Below are positions 47,171 through 59,473 of a DNA stretch of 64,000 bases, one piece after another. Positions within the stretch are counted from its first letter, which is position 1. Each line of letters starts with the position of its first letter. The notes under the pieces were generated by a model. The model worked only from the letters and a program-made list of their open reading frames with translations. It searched no databases and had not been told where the DNA came from. Position numbers and translations under genes: made by a program. The stretch covers positions 89,646,368 through 89,710,367 of the forward strand of contig NC_058337.1 of the NCBI RefSeq assembly GCF_905475395.1. The letters are read 5' to 3'. The stretch comes from Chrysoperla carnea. Taxonomy: Eukaryota > Arthropoda > Insecta > Neuroptera > Chrysopidae.

Positions 47171-47990
47171 AAATGTTTTAAATAAATAAAACGCGGAAAA
47201 TTCAAAAATGAACAACTGATACTTTTGATGCAAATAGAAGGGACATAGGAATAACAGAATAATATTAAGAGAAAAGAATAGATTATGTAAAAAACGAAAA
47301 GTTTATAAATACTCAAAGTACAGAGTTAAAAGTGAAGTAAAGCGTTTTGAATTAAAACTTTTTTAGGGAAATTATTTTTTTCTAAATTTATAACTATTAA
47401 CTTACTATAAAAAAATAACTTAAAAATAACAAAAAAAATTAATTGAAAAATTATGATTGTTTTTAATAAAGTAGGAATTTTTTTTAAATCAATTAACTGT
47501 ACTAAGATTAAGAACATATATATTTGCTTTATTCAAAGCAATCAAATTTTTCAAAATCCGGTAAAAATAGAGTAAAGATTATTTAATTTTTACATCGGGC
47601 TATCCCAACGTGTTCCCAACCAGGTCCCACTCAAACAAATAAACCGTTGTATTTATCATTTAATTTAATTTGGGCTTTCCCAATAAGTTACCAAATAGGC
47701 CCCAGTTGGGAAAAACTATTTAAAACCGCCTATTTTTACATTGGGCTACCCCAAAAGGTTCCCAATTGGATCCCAATTGGGATAGACCTATTTTAATTTA
47801 ATTTGGGCTTTCCCAATAAGTTACCAAATAGGCCCCAGTTGGGAAAAAGTATTATAAAATCGCCTATTTTTACATTTGGCTATCCCAAAAGGTTCCCAAT
47901 CGGATCCCAATTGGGATAGACCTATTGGGCCATGCCCCAACAAATCCCAAGAGGGCCCCAATATAAGTACTGGGACAATTTCTAGTCGGG

Positions 47991-49636
47991 CTTCTACTTA
48001 ATTTTTTTTTTTTTTTTTCACTTTGAAAACAGGAAATGTACAGTTTTAAATTCGTTCACAGCTTACCTGAAAGCAAATAAAACCATAATTAGAAAATGTA
48101 AATATTTTGTTTAATGTAATCTTTTAGATAAAATAACATTTTCGACGGATATTAAATTGTAAACTATTGAAATGTTCTTATTTGAAAAAAAATTTAAAAT
48201 TAGTAATAATTCAAACAGTTTTTTACTTATCGTTGAATTGTATATTGTAAAAAAATCAATATCGACAAACATTTACAGTATTATGTCACTCAAAAGTCTA
48301 CCATCGTTATTGAATAAAGGAATAAATGAAAACCCTATTACTTTAATTTTATTATTGAAAAAACTCAAGCAGCATAAAATTTCAAAATGTCTCTTCTTTA
48401 ACAACAATCCAGTCCCAGTATAAGTAAATTGTTTTCTCTGAATTTATAGTACAAGAGACGATATAAAGTCAACCTCCGTCCATTTGATAACCAGATGAGA
48501 TATTTTTCTTGAAGAAGACATGCAATTTTATTGATAGATAAGCACGTCTATGAGAGTCTGTCGATAAATGTCCATGACTATATTTCTTTCAATTAACTAT
48601 TATCCATTTTTTTTTTCAAAACGATTCTTTGGAGGTAAGACTATACAATGATTTTTGTAATTAAATTATAATTCTTCTGATGCCAATTTCGATTGGTTAT
48701 CAGATGTGTGAAGGTCAACTTTTCACCGTCACTAATACCAATGAACTAACTATATGATACTTCTTGTTAAAAATATAGTATAATTTTCATATTAAAACAA
48801 AAAAATTTACCAAGGTTTATCGGCAAGTTTTAAAGGTATTCTATTGTGAATATGGTCCATGTGTGTACAGTGTCTGAAAATAACTAGTAAAAATTTTCTT
48901 TCAAAATGGTTTCAAAACAAAACAATATATCTCTTAAAATTGAAAATCACAAATAGTTTCGTGAAAAATTTCAATAACCGGTGAAGAATGTGTTAGACAC
49001 CAAGGACTTAATTAAATATTTTTTCTTCAATATTGGGAACTTCGTAAAACAGTCAATGCACGTATGCCTATGAATGTATTTTAATCGCACTTTAGTTTAA
49101 TTAAGAGTTAATTTTTTTTACCAGAAACTATTATAGGGAGTAACTAATTTTTTCTGATATTTGGTAATTAAATACCTCTGATGAATAGAATATCTCTACT
49201 TCCATACTATATAATAGGAGTACAAGTTTGATGGTGTGAAATTGGATTGTGTGCATCGTAATAAGTATAGATACTATATAGATACTACTATTTGATATGG
49301 TTCTGAGGAAAATGTAGATAATAGGATATTTGATCCTTTTAAAAGTTTAAGCACCGTAACACAACACAAAGATGTTTATAATACTGAAAAGAAAATTACA
49401 TCCTTTTCTGACTACTGTGTAAGATTTAAAATTGTCTTAAATATCCTTTGTCTTCTGATCGATATTATCTCGTATTTCAGTGTTTCGTAGTACGTAGAAA
49501 TGCCACCATTGACTCCTGAGGGTCATAGTTAATGTTATAAATATAAATTATACCTTCTTAAATCATAACAATATTTTATTTATATAATACTTTTTTATTT
49601 TAGTTTAGTTCTATCTTGCGAACTTAGTACTAAGAA
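47991..49636. other. AT-rich stretch without supported genes
   Basis: A T-run lies at 48001-48018, next to the right end of the inverted-end element. Short frames only. Confidence 0.35.
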
Positions 49637-49960
49637 GTGAAAATAAACAATTGACTGAGTTAATTGTCGAAATTCAATGTATAGACATTGTTTTTTACTC
49701 TGACACATTACACATACATACATGTCACACGAATATAACTAATATTCCCATATAATACATACTATGTAATTTGTGCCTCATTTGCTCTCCCACGGGTAAA
49801 TAGTGATGTCCACGAAAAAATTTTTCAAACAAAAGTTGTTTATTTTTTTATAAGGTTCATTTTTTTTTATTCTATAAACATTTGTTCTATCTCTTACAGT
49901 TTACAAGGTGGGTCCTACAGACCCAAAAAACAATTGACCTATGTACGCTGTAAAAATTTT
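49637..49960 (-). repeat. Dispersed repeat, family A, copy 4 (truncated)
   Basis: It starts GTGAAAATAAACAATTGACT and carries GGGTAAATAGTGATGTCCAC, CAAACAAAAGTTGTTTATTT and ACCCAAAAAACAATTGACCT, then stops matching at about 49960. The other end is absent. Confidence 0.7.
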
Positions 49961-51525
49961 TTTATGCTTCTGTATCAATGTTTGAACTACTTATAATTGT
50001 GCAAATAATAAACTTTACGTCCAAAGAGATATTTAATAGAGAGATATTCATTATCTGCTGTAAGCTTTGTGCGTGCATTAACTACAGCGAATCGCTAAAG
50101 TATATAAAAAAATATTACAAACAACAAATTTTTGGTTTTGAAAAACGGGAAATATTATATAGATGCCATTGCGAGTAACATAGATACATAACTAATTAAC
50201 CAACTTAACTAGTTCACGTCCTCAAAATCTTTTTTCTGGTGTAATTCTTGGAATAAAAATTTCAGCTGGATGAATATTTAGCCTTCAGTTACCGACTTGA
50301 TGAAGAATCAGAAAAATAAAAAAATAAAAACTATCAAGTGGACGGTAGACTAAATTTAATATACCCCTCATCGAGATATTAAAAGGGTATAAAAAGTAGG
50401 TATACTTCTCACTTCTATTTTATTCAATTGAATACTTTTCACAAAACAAACCTTTTTTATTAATTGTAAAGCTATGACAAATAGACTGTTTCTTTATAAA
50501 TTTTATATGGCACAAAATCACCAAACTTGACCTAATAGGCTTCTCCGTGACAAATCAATTTTGTGTCGATAATTCTATTAAGTCTGAAGTCAAATTTTAA
50601 AAGCCATTATCATTAATGGGCCATTTTTCAACCGGATTTCTATCGCCTATATAAAATAATAATACGATACTCTTTAATAATAATAACAAGTTTCACTGCA
50701 TATTATTAGCCAAATTTACATATATAAAACTTGTATGTAAGTTTATAAGCATAAAATTACTTTCCCAAAGAAGCAATAATAATAAATTACATTCATATTT
50801 TGAAGCATGTCTTGTTTCACTTTTATAATATTTTCATTAAATTTTTAAAGTAAATGCGATGGATGTAGTATGTCTGAGAAAGTTATTGTTAAAGGTCCGA
50901 CAACAAATTCAAACCATTTTGGAGCGACAAAACCTATATTATTTATCTAATACTATAATACTAATTTTTATTACTGTTTTAGATCTGATATGCACCGATC
51001 GTTGGTATTTATAAATCAAAAGAAATGGATCAAGGGCAAATTCAATTTTTTAAGGACGTTTGTTTTGGAAAAAGTTTAACAAGAACAAAATATAAAATCA
51101 GTGGTGATGTGAAAACCTATCGAAATAAATAATACAACCCCCTGAATATATTATTAATCATTTAGTTCTGAAACAAACATAAAGATCATGGATTAAGGTT
51201 TAAAATGTAGTCCTGTAAAAAAAAACTGGATTAAAAGAATACGCGTTGGTTTGTAGATTTTTCTTGTAACGAATTAATATTTTTGTACCTGAACAGTCTC
51301 AATACTTATTTTTTTTAAATAAGTCAGTGGCTACTTTTTATTAAATTTCAAGGATTTCAAAGAAATCACAGTGATTTCAGATAATATCTTTTATAAGTTT
51401 TGTATGATTCCGCATCTGAATTGAACGTTTAATAAATATTTCGTAATATATTATATTGAAACATTATTAATATTATTAACAAATTGAATCAAAGGGAAGT
51501 TGGAATAGGAATAGTAAATCAGAAC
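49961..51525. other. AT-rich stretch without supported genes
   Basis: A retroelement-like piece occurs at 50260-50395 (TTCAGCTGGATGAATATTTA, GGACGGTAGACTAAATTTAA). No gene supported. Confidence 0.35.
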
Positions 51526-51535
51526 ATTGCAGTTG

Positions 51536-51585
51536 ATCCTGTTGTACGTTTCGCCTCTTTATTGAGACTTCTTCAGCAACTACAA
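51536..51585 (-). ncRNA. Hammerhead-ribozyme-like motif of a Penelope-like element
   Basis: The minus strand reads GTTG, CTGAAGAA, stem GTCTC, loop AATAAA, stem GAGGC, GAAACGTA, CAAC. GTTG and CAAC can pair as stem I, the GTCTC/GAGGC stem has one wobble, and ACGT after GAA would form a minimal stem III only as a dimer. There is one extra A before stem II relative to the CUGANGA core. Minimal type I hammerheads are known from Penelope-like retroelements. No reverse transcriptase is visible nearby. Confidence 0.4.
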
Positions 51586-51844
51586 ATTATAATTATCAAA
51601 ATTACAATATATGTATAATGTCTAATACATAATTACTAAACAACAAAAAACTAAATGAATAAAAATACAGGAGTTTTACCTTGATCTTATAAGTTCAGAA
51701 AATAATAGATTATATAATAACAATTAGCAAAATTTGCAAATCAATAACCAACAAAATGTAATTATGCGCTGCTAATGATCTTTAATCTTGTATGCCTGTC
51801 ATTCGCTAGCTAATATCACTTTAAAAAAATTAAAAAAATTTTAT

Positions 51845-51930
51845 ATTATGGCTGGGTTCGGTTTCGAACACACGTCATTCATTTGACTGCAAGTCTAACA
51901 GCTTCACCACTGACCTAATAGGGAGTTTCA
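51845..51930 (-). repeat. tRNA-like SINE head
   Basis: On the minus strand, GGTCAGTGGTGAAGC (A-box-like), GTTAGACTTGCAGTC and GTGTTCGAAACCGAACCC (B-box-like) lie in tRNA spacing. The acceptor stem does not close well, so it is more likely a SINE head than a functional tRNA gene. Confidence 0.45.
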
Positions 51931-52639
51931 ATTGAACTTCTGTGATGTACTGTATATAGGTAAAAATGTGTACGAAACTTAAAATAGGTTAATTAACACT
52001 AGTAGTTAATATATAAATAGTACACACAGACAAACCTTATGCACAGGTTCAAACAATTTTTGTTATTAATATAAATTAAAAACAACGTACACCTGTGTAT
52101 TAAAAGAATTACAAAATACACAAATAAACACATATACAGGCATACAAAACAAAGTAGTGTACCTTGGATCGTTCGTCAGATCAGATTCTTGAAAGATATT
52201 TCTATCTCTAACTCTTTTACGGTCTATTTATTTACAAGTATGGGACAGTATGGATTTGGTTCTAAAACACATTCTACTTTATTAAGTAGAATTTTTAGGA
52301 CGTACGTAAAGTCTAAATAGAAGCTCCTGTAGGTAGGCATTTAACGTGTTAGGATTATTCTTTTTGTTATAGTTTAGCATGGCAATAAAAAAATATAAGA
52401 CACATAATTCCTACAGACTGAATTAGATAAGCCGTCGGATTTTTTTACTGGGTTTTCAATGGGTTTACTGGGTTTCCAGCACATTTCTCCTATAATGTGA
52501 ACACTCAAGTTAATTCTAATGATTATGACTAAAGGGAGCGCCTGTAGATGCAACACTATGGACTTACTATAATATTAATAAAATGTAAATCGAAAACGTT
52601 GTTAAAAGGAGGTGCTGTCTTTTTTGTTATATTAAAAAA

Positions 52640-52866
52640 AAATATATATTTAAAAAATTAAAAAAACCGACTGCGTTAAATAAAATCTGAAAATAAAGCA
52701 ACACGTTCAGCAGTTTACATAGCGACTTTAACAAGCGGGGGCCATTATTTGGAAGATTCGTTAGGCCGCGAATATTAAAGTCGTTATATAAACTACTGAA
52801 CTTCTTTCTATCTTTCTTTTCAGATTTTATTTAACGCAGTCGGGTTTTTTATTTTTTAAATATTTG
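52640..52866. mobile_element. Foldback element, copy 2, long perfect arms
   Basis: Arms at 52668-52692 and 52817-52841 match perfectly over 25 bases (core GCGTTAAATAAAATCTGAA). Further outside are AAAAAACC and GGTTTTTT; further inside GTTTACATAGCGACTTTAA against TTAAAGTCGTTATATAAACT. A diverged relative is at 33175-33450. Confidence 0.75.
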
Positions 52867-52984
52867 TTTTATTTTAGATTTTTTAGTGTGTCAGCACTAA
52901 GAAAAACCCTTTTACTATTCTATAAAAACTTTTAAATTAATTCATTATTCCTAATTAAATTTATTAAATTTCTAATATTTTGTT

Positions 52985-53035
52985 TTATTTTTTCAAGCAC
53001 CTGTCTAAGAAGACAAGATACGCGCGAAACATAAC
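52985..53035 (+). repeat. Second Penelope-like 3' motif, degenerate
   Basis: The text ACCTGTCTAAGAAGACAAGA followed by TACGCGCGAAACATAACC resembles the stem-loop and GAAAC segment of Penelope-like terminal repeats, but the CUGANGA core is not clean. It lies in opposite orientation to the motif at 51.5 kb. Confidence 0.3.
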
Positions 53036-53949
53036 CACTCCTTGATTGTCGAGTAAAGACAATTGAAGAGATATAACTGTCAACCCTCTTCAAAGGTACA
53101 ACAGTCTCTCCAGCAGACACAGCTAGTAGCTACACACCGACACCTACTGCATTGGTTGAGTAAATAAAATGTTGTTTATGTAACAAATTAAAATGAATTT
53201 CACCGGTACTTACATCTTTGCTTCTTACGAATAAGAAAATCTTTACACTCAGAAACATAGAAACATAGACAAACAGATATGTCTAAAAAAACAACAAGAA
53301 AATGTAAGTAAGCAAGGAGCAGCAACAACGAAGAAGACCTATGACGGAAAGAGATAAATATCAATAGAAAACGTTGTGAAAATGAAAAGGATTGAGGAAT
53401 AGTTTAAAGTAAAGGACAAATAAAAAGGTAATGAAGCGTTATAAAAGACGGAAATGACATCAATGTTTGTGAGTACTCAAGCTGAAAGTCTTTAGCGCGC
53501 TACTTGGTTCGTACTAAGATTGTATTAGTGTATGTATTTTATGTGTTATTATAAATGCACACATCTAAACAACACTGATACATAAGGTAATACTGATATA
53601 GATTGTTAATGTCAAGATTAGCCACTGGAAAATTGAAATTGAACATATGTTGTTAAAACTGAGGTAAAAAGCATTTAATGGCTGAACAAATGCATACTAT
53701 ACAAAATAATATATTCAAAACAAGAATCAAAGTAGGCAAGTGATCTTATTTCCAGTTAAAATCATACAATTATTATTTTTTTCTAAAACCCAATTATTTT
53801 AAAGCTAAGCAAAATAATCGCTAATACATAATACCACCCAATAAAAGATCTGCAGTATTAGTAAACTGAACCAGGATGACATACTTTTTATCCCAAGTAC
53901 GCTCTATACCTTCGGAACTAATATTTTGAATTTATTTATAACAATCAAT

Positions 53950-54310
53950 TGAAAGCAAACAATTGACTGAGTTAATTGCTGAAATTCCATGTATAGACAG
54001 TGTTGATAACGGAATCGTTTGTTTTTTCACGTTATGTAAGTAAAGAGAGATAACAAGCCATACGTACATGTCACACACACACGACTGATATTCTCATATT
54101 ATACATACTATACAATGTACGAACTTTTTTGCATCCTCACGGGTAAATAGTGATGTTTTCGAAAGGTGACCCAATTGACCTATATTGCTCATTTACGAGC
54201 TCGAACTCACTTTATACGTCTTAAGCAAGCTGTCAGCCTCAACTTGATATCTTTTTTCGTTTTTTCCGGAAGACAGACTGACGGAAATGGATTAATTAGG
54301 TGATTTATTC
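53950..54310 (-). repeat. Dispersed repeat, family A, copy 5 (partial)
   Basis: It starts GAAAGCAAACAATTGACTGA, carries CACGGGTAAATAGTGATGTT and CGAACTCACTTTATACGTCT, and loses its right end after GACGGAAATGGATTAATTAG. A short forward piece of the same family (TTCAACACTATCTATACAGG and CTCAGTCAATTGTTTG) lies at 54385-54500. Confidence 0.65.
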
Positions 54311-54509
54311 TAATAGCTTCATTTCTTCATTATTTTTTAATGCCAGCCACGACAATCACCTGAGAATCATTACGCATCATCACGTCTTTAGCCTGGTTTT
54401 TTTTCGAATTCCGCTGCAACATTTTATTACACAAATGATTACGTATTCAACACTATCTATACAGGGTATTTAAACAAAAAACTCAGTCAATTGTTTGTGA
54501 CACTTGCTA

Positions 54510-57480
54510 TTTACCCATAGCTCCATTATATGTTTAATGGCAAATCTCAATGGTAACGACCAATAAGACAGAAACATTCAAACGGCAGTTTCTAGGTCGT
54601 GGTACTCTTTAGTACCGGTAAGATTATATTCATGAACAGTTGGTATAGTATTTGGAGTTGTAAGGTGTACTTAGCAAAGTTATTCATAATAGTTTGCGCT
54701 ATGAGGATGTCATATCCACAGGAGAGCTTATTCTTCAGCCTTCTATCTTGATTTATATTTTTATATATTTTTCTATGTATGATTAACAAACACCAGTAAA
54801 CTGTAAAACCTTTAAATATGTAAAAATACGCTGATCCTTTTCTCGTTTCTTTTTAGATTTAGAACTTTTTATTTCTGGATCCAAAATCGCATAGTTATCA
54901 AAATTCTTCCAAAATTAAAAAAAATAATAATTTTTATTCTATATATTGTTGCCCTTGCCTAATATGCATTAAGATTTAGTTTCCAATTTGTAACGTTTAT
55001 ATAAGACACAGAACTAATTTGGTACAATTGCCATGAAATAATAATAATTTTAATTCAGAGTGATTCATCTGAAAACATAATAAAATTCAAAGATATAGGG
55101 CATGCTGAAATTTAAATAATTTAACCTCGACTAAAAATAGATTTCTTTGAAAAGACAAGGTCAAATTTTGAAAACTCATGAACTCAGTTACTTTGGTTTA
55201 TAACAATTTAATTTGGTCATGTACGTACAAATACATAATATTCACTACGCCAGCCCAGCATAACTATTTATTAAATTAAGATTTAATAATTTAATTAATA
55301 TTTATTGCCAGATTAAAAGATTATCTATGGTACATTATCGATGTCATTAAATTCCAAACGAAATAAAGGCCGACTACCAACTAGACGGAGATTTGAGATT
55401 GATAGGTTTGCAACTGGTCAACGGACTAGATAATCTATGACTAGGGAAATGGAGAGTGTTCTGGGAAAGCCTCTTGTTCAACATGACTAATAACAGTAGA
55501 AATAAAAGTATAAGCTAATGGTTCAGATAATTGCGTGCTTCTTTTTATAAAAAATAGTCCAAAATGAACCATTAAATTTTAACGAAATTATAACGTGGAC
55601 TTTTGTTATAATACCTGCTCATGTTTATATTTTTGCACATCTAAAATTATCTCAAAACGGAAACGCTAACGCCAGCCGTCCACACTTTTAAGATTGCAAT
55701 AATACGATGCATAAACGTAAGTATTTACAAATTAAATACTCTTGTTTCGTCTTATAATTTATTCTACGACTACAGAAATCTATAACTAATCAATCTCTTT
55801 AAGAATGAATCTAGATGGAACAGAATCCTCTAAAGTCCAAGCGAATTTAATTCGTATTTGAATTGTCTATGCATAGTATGTATTATTATAATGCCCTTGG
55901 TATACATTTCATAATATGATATGAAATACACTTAAATATTATCCTAGGCAACTGATGAAGCATTCTAATTGTTTCTTGATAGCTAGACATGCTTTACACA
56001 CTAGAATAAATTAAGTATTTTTATTAATTTTTAATCGAAAATTATTATCTAAAATGTCGAAATCAAACTTTACGTTTAAAAGTAAGGTTAAGGTACAAAC
56101 CTGTCTTACAGCGACCGAAATTAGGGAAAATAATAAATATTGTTAAATAATCAAATTTACAAACTAATAATTTTATCACTTGAGTACAAATTAACTTGAT
56201 ATTATATTTTGTCTAACGTACTCCAAAGATTAAAAAGACTGTCGTGTAAAGATTTGGTTAATGGCTTGTAATCATAATGCGAAGATGAGTAATGCATATT
56301 TAATGTTTTTTCATCTCAATTCTTGCTCAATTATTTATAGCGAAATTTTAGACCGCCTGAATTAAAATTTTGTTACAAACAACAAATTTTATACTCTATA
56401 GTTTTTGTTTTAGAAAAAATCGGTAAAAGCTCAGTACAAAAATGAAAATATTATATTATACCTACACGTCATTTGAAAATTCTTACCTTATTACTTTATT
56501 ACCTTATTACATATCCTAACCATGTAAATTGACAAAAACCAACAAGACGTTACGAATTAAAAAATATTGTATGGTCTGTCTTAATAGTCCATATGGACAT
56601 TTTATTTTCTTCAAAAGTTTGCATTTGCATAATAAAAGTTAATGTCGATGTCTTTCTCATCTGGGGATTTTGAAATATTTTAGGCAGTTAATAATAAAAT
56701 TTTTGAATTACTTATCGTTTTTAAAATATACTTGACAAAAAAAATTTCAACTTTTTTTATCAAATATAATATACCTATTAACTCAGAAATATTGTAGGAA
56801 AATACAACCAGCAAAATCAAGATATACAAATAGCGTTTAAAATGGAAAAAATATCGAACATCTTCCGCCTAAAGAATCTAAGACAACATGAAAATATTTT
56901 CTGTTAGTCTTAAGTTTTCGAATAAACACTTTTATTTTCCTGGTTTATAACTAAATTAATATGTGAATAATTGTTTCTGGCATATTGCTGCAAATAAATT
57001 TTTAAGTAAATACATGCAGTTTACTCCCGTATACCTTGTGTGTTAAACATCATAAATTCAAAGTTTAGTATTTTATACATAGATTCCGTGTAATATGGTA
57101 TAAATTTTTGGTTAATTTTTGTTCATTTAACATTTTGGTAATAAAGTCTGGTGGTTTTAAATTACAAAAATTAAAATATTTTTGTTTCGTAGTTTCCCCA
57201 AGCCTGGTGACATTGCTGTTCAAGATGAAAATATATTTGGAAATTTTAAAAATTAGGTAGACGAAAAAAATGGTAAGCATACAAACTCGAGCTTTGAAAT
57301 TCAAGAATGGTTTATCCCGAATGTGAGCCTGCTTTTAAAAGTGATTATATATTTCCAAGTCAGTAAATACACTCCAACTCGGAATTAACTTCCTGATGAG
57401 CTAGAGACTTGAAAATTGGACCATTGCTCAGAAATGGATAACAATGCATTCACATAACCCTAGAAAGCAGAAAAAAAATT
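54510..57480. other. AT-rich stretch without supported genes
   Basis: Largest frames are 65-79 aa, none recognisable. No inverted or tandem structure of note. Confidence 0.4.
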
Positions 57481-57482
57481 TT

Positions 57483-57699
57483 ATGTACCATGTTTTATGA
57501 CGGACTATAATGTATAAAATAATAAATATCTAAGAAATACTATTAAGATTGGAAACGAAAAACATGAGGCGCATGCATAAATAAGTATAAACAGTGTAGT
57601 GTCTGCTGCATGCGCCCCATGTTTTTCGTTTTCGATTCCAATAGAACAAGTATTTGATTGCTATTTATTATTTAATACCTTTTAGTCCGTTGGTACATT
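57483..57699. mobile_element. Foldback element around a GCGCATGC palindrome
   Basis: Inner arms GAAAAACATGAGGCGCATGC (from about 57556) and GCATGCGCCCCATGTTTTTC are nearly perfect inverses. The arms go on outward with more mismatches (left ATGTACC...CGGACTA, right TAGTCCG...GGTACAT), so the whole 217 bases can fold into one hairpin with a short loop near 57592. Confidence 0.7.
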
Positions 57700-57784
57700 A
57701 AATATTTTTTTAATTTTAATTTTTTTTAAATTCATTTTATAAATGTTAAACAACGAAAAACGTTATAAAATACTGAAATATATA

Positions 57785-57916
57785 GAGACTGCCACTGCCA
57801 ATAACGCCCAACGAGTGGTAAGCGAGGACGGTGCAACATGATCCGGGCGGATAGACGTGTTTCATTCTTACTCTTCTGCTCATGCTCATGTGTCACATAT
57901 CTGTGCAATCATACAA
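57785..57916. other. GC-richer island, left part, interrupted by a hAT insertion
   Basis: This segment and 58374-58545 are clearly richer in GC than their surroundings and would join across the hAT-type insertion. Left text includes AATAACGCCCAACGAGTGGT and GCAACATGATCCGGGCGG; right text includes GCAGGCTAGAGAGCGTTCCA and TTAAACCACGCCACCATG. It may be an older element or a former promoter/first exon; I cannot tell which. Confidence 0.3.
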
Positions 57917-57924
57917 CTTATTAA

Positions 57925-58365
57925 CAGGGTAGCCAGATGGGGCGATTTATCGCGAATTGGGCGATTTTTTTCATGGATACGCTCCTTTTTTTGAGTTTGA
58001 GCGACAAGTCGCAAATTAGGCGCTTTTCATTCCTCAAAAATTCTGCATGAAAATCTGCTGTACTCTGTATTTTTTAGTGTGAAAAGTAATAAATTTCACT
58101 TATTTAAATAAAGATATATATCAAATTCATATTCTTGAGTTTTCCATTGGCTCTGAAATTATTATATTATAAAAGAGTATACAAAAATTTATTTTAGTTC
58201 TTCTCAGCATTTTTATTTAGAAAAAATCAATTTCAAATTACCTGGTAAATTCAATTCTGTTATGTCTAAGGTATTTTCAAACTTTTATTGGGCGACTGTT
58301 CAGAATGTTTTACGACTTTCGATCACAGATGGGGCGACTTGAATGAAAACTTTCTGGCAACCCTA
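57925..58365. mobile_element. 441-bp hAT-type MITE with perfect 8-bp target duplication
   Basis: The ends are CAGGGTAGCCAGA (57925) and TCTGGCAACCCTA (to 58365), inverted with two mismatches. CTTATTAA flanks both sides exactly (57917-57924, 58366-58373). An 8-bp duplication is diagnostic for hAT-type transposition. Internal GGGGCGATTT and GGGGCGACTT segments extend the end similarity. No transposase is encoded. The exact duplication suggests a fairly young insertion. Confidence 0.88.
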
Positions 58366-58545
58366 CTTATTAATCAGTCACTTTCAAACCAGTCTGTTGT
58401 ACGAGAAAGACATGCATACGTGTCATTTTCAGGCTCGGTCTCTTCGTTCCAGCAGGCTAGAGAGCGTTCCAGTTTCTCGATATTTCAGTGGTCAGCCATA
58501 GTTATTAAACCACGCCACCATGTTTGTTGCCAATGCACGTACTGA

Positions 58546-59470
58546 CGGAAATATTTTTTATTCTTGAATTCATATTGGACATGATATTTTACACGGGTTG
58601 TATCATAAACGTATAGCTATACAAAATTTTCATACACAAAAAATTCTTTCTAATAAAGAAATCAAATCTTAATACGATGTATTAAAATTTATTACATGTT
58701 TTCCTGCATAACATGTACATTCAAACATAGCAACATTATACTTACTATACGTATGGAGCGAATTAAACAAGGGGTAAAGTTCATACTCTTTTTGTGTATT
58801 AAAGATAGACATTACTTTAGTTTACGAAACATTAATTTGCTACAATGTTATATTATACAGGATGAGTGGGTGGATGATTTTTTCCCGATTTGATTCACGG
58901 TAATTTGTCACAGAATGTTAAACTAAGACTTGTCCAGAGAATGAAGCGATTAAGAAACTTTAAATGATACGTGATACTTGAATTATAAACACTACAAGAA
59001 ATACATTCGAAGTTGTGCAAAATAATTAAGATAATAACAGAAAAATCTGGCAAGTTTGGAAATTGACTTCTACTAAAAAATGATGACTATCAAATAAAAG
59101 GGCGTATGCAACACTTTTCAAAAAAATATATATATTGTTATACTTAATCACGAAATTATAAACGCAAAGTATGGAAAAGAGAAAATTTTTTCATCTGAAA
59201 TTATTATGATAAGTAAAATCGTCAATATAGTCGGGGGACCTCTTTTACGTGATGTGGGAAACTGTTTAATCTTAGAGGTTCCCCGAACGTTTTCATACCT
59301 TTGAGAGCGTGATGTTGTAGTCGTCACAGTTTTAGTTTTTGAACTTTATTTTATTCTAGATAAACAGAGAGTAGAGTTTAATATCATCTAGACGCACAAT
59401 TTTTCTCTATGATAAAATTTGAACTGATCCGTTGCTCCATTTTGGCATGAAAGCAGACAAAGCAAAAAAA
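58546..59470. other. AT-rich stretch without supported genes
   Basis: An imperfect hairpin, CGGGGGACCTCTTTT against AGAGGTTCCCCG, lies at about 59233-59286. Otherwise nothing supported. Confidence 0.35.
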
Positions 59471-59473
59471 ACA

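Larger units (their letters stand above)
46266..47990. mobile_element. 1.7-kb inverted-end element with GGGA/TCCC minisatellites
   Basis: The left end CCCGACTAGAAATTTTC (46266) and right end GACAATTTCTAGTCGGG (to 47990) are inverted copies, 15 of 17 bases matching. Just inside each end lies a minisatellite of TTCCCAATTGGGA-like units: about 46285-46470 on the left and 47590-47975 on the right. On the right a unit of about 137 bases is present twice (about 47655-47792 and 47793-47925). The centre carries the 71-aa two-exon frame and no transposase. No clear target-site duplication is seen next to the ends. It could be a non-autonomous DNA transposon; the class is unknown. Confidence 0.6.
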
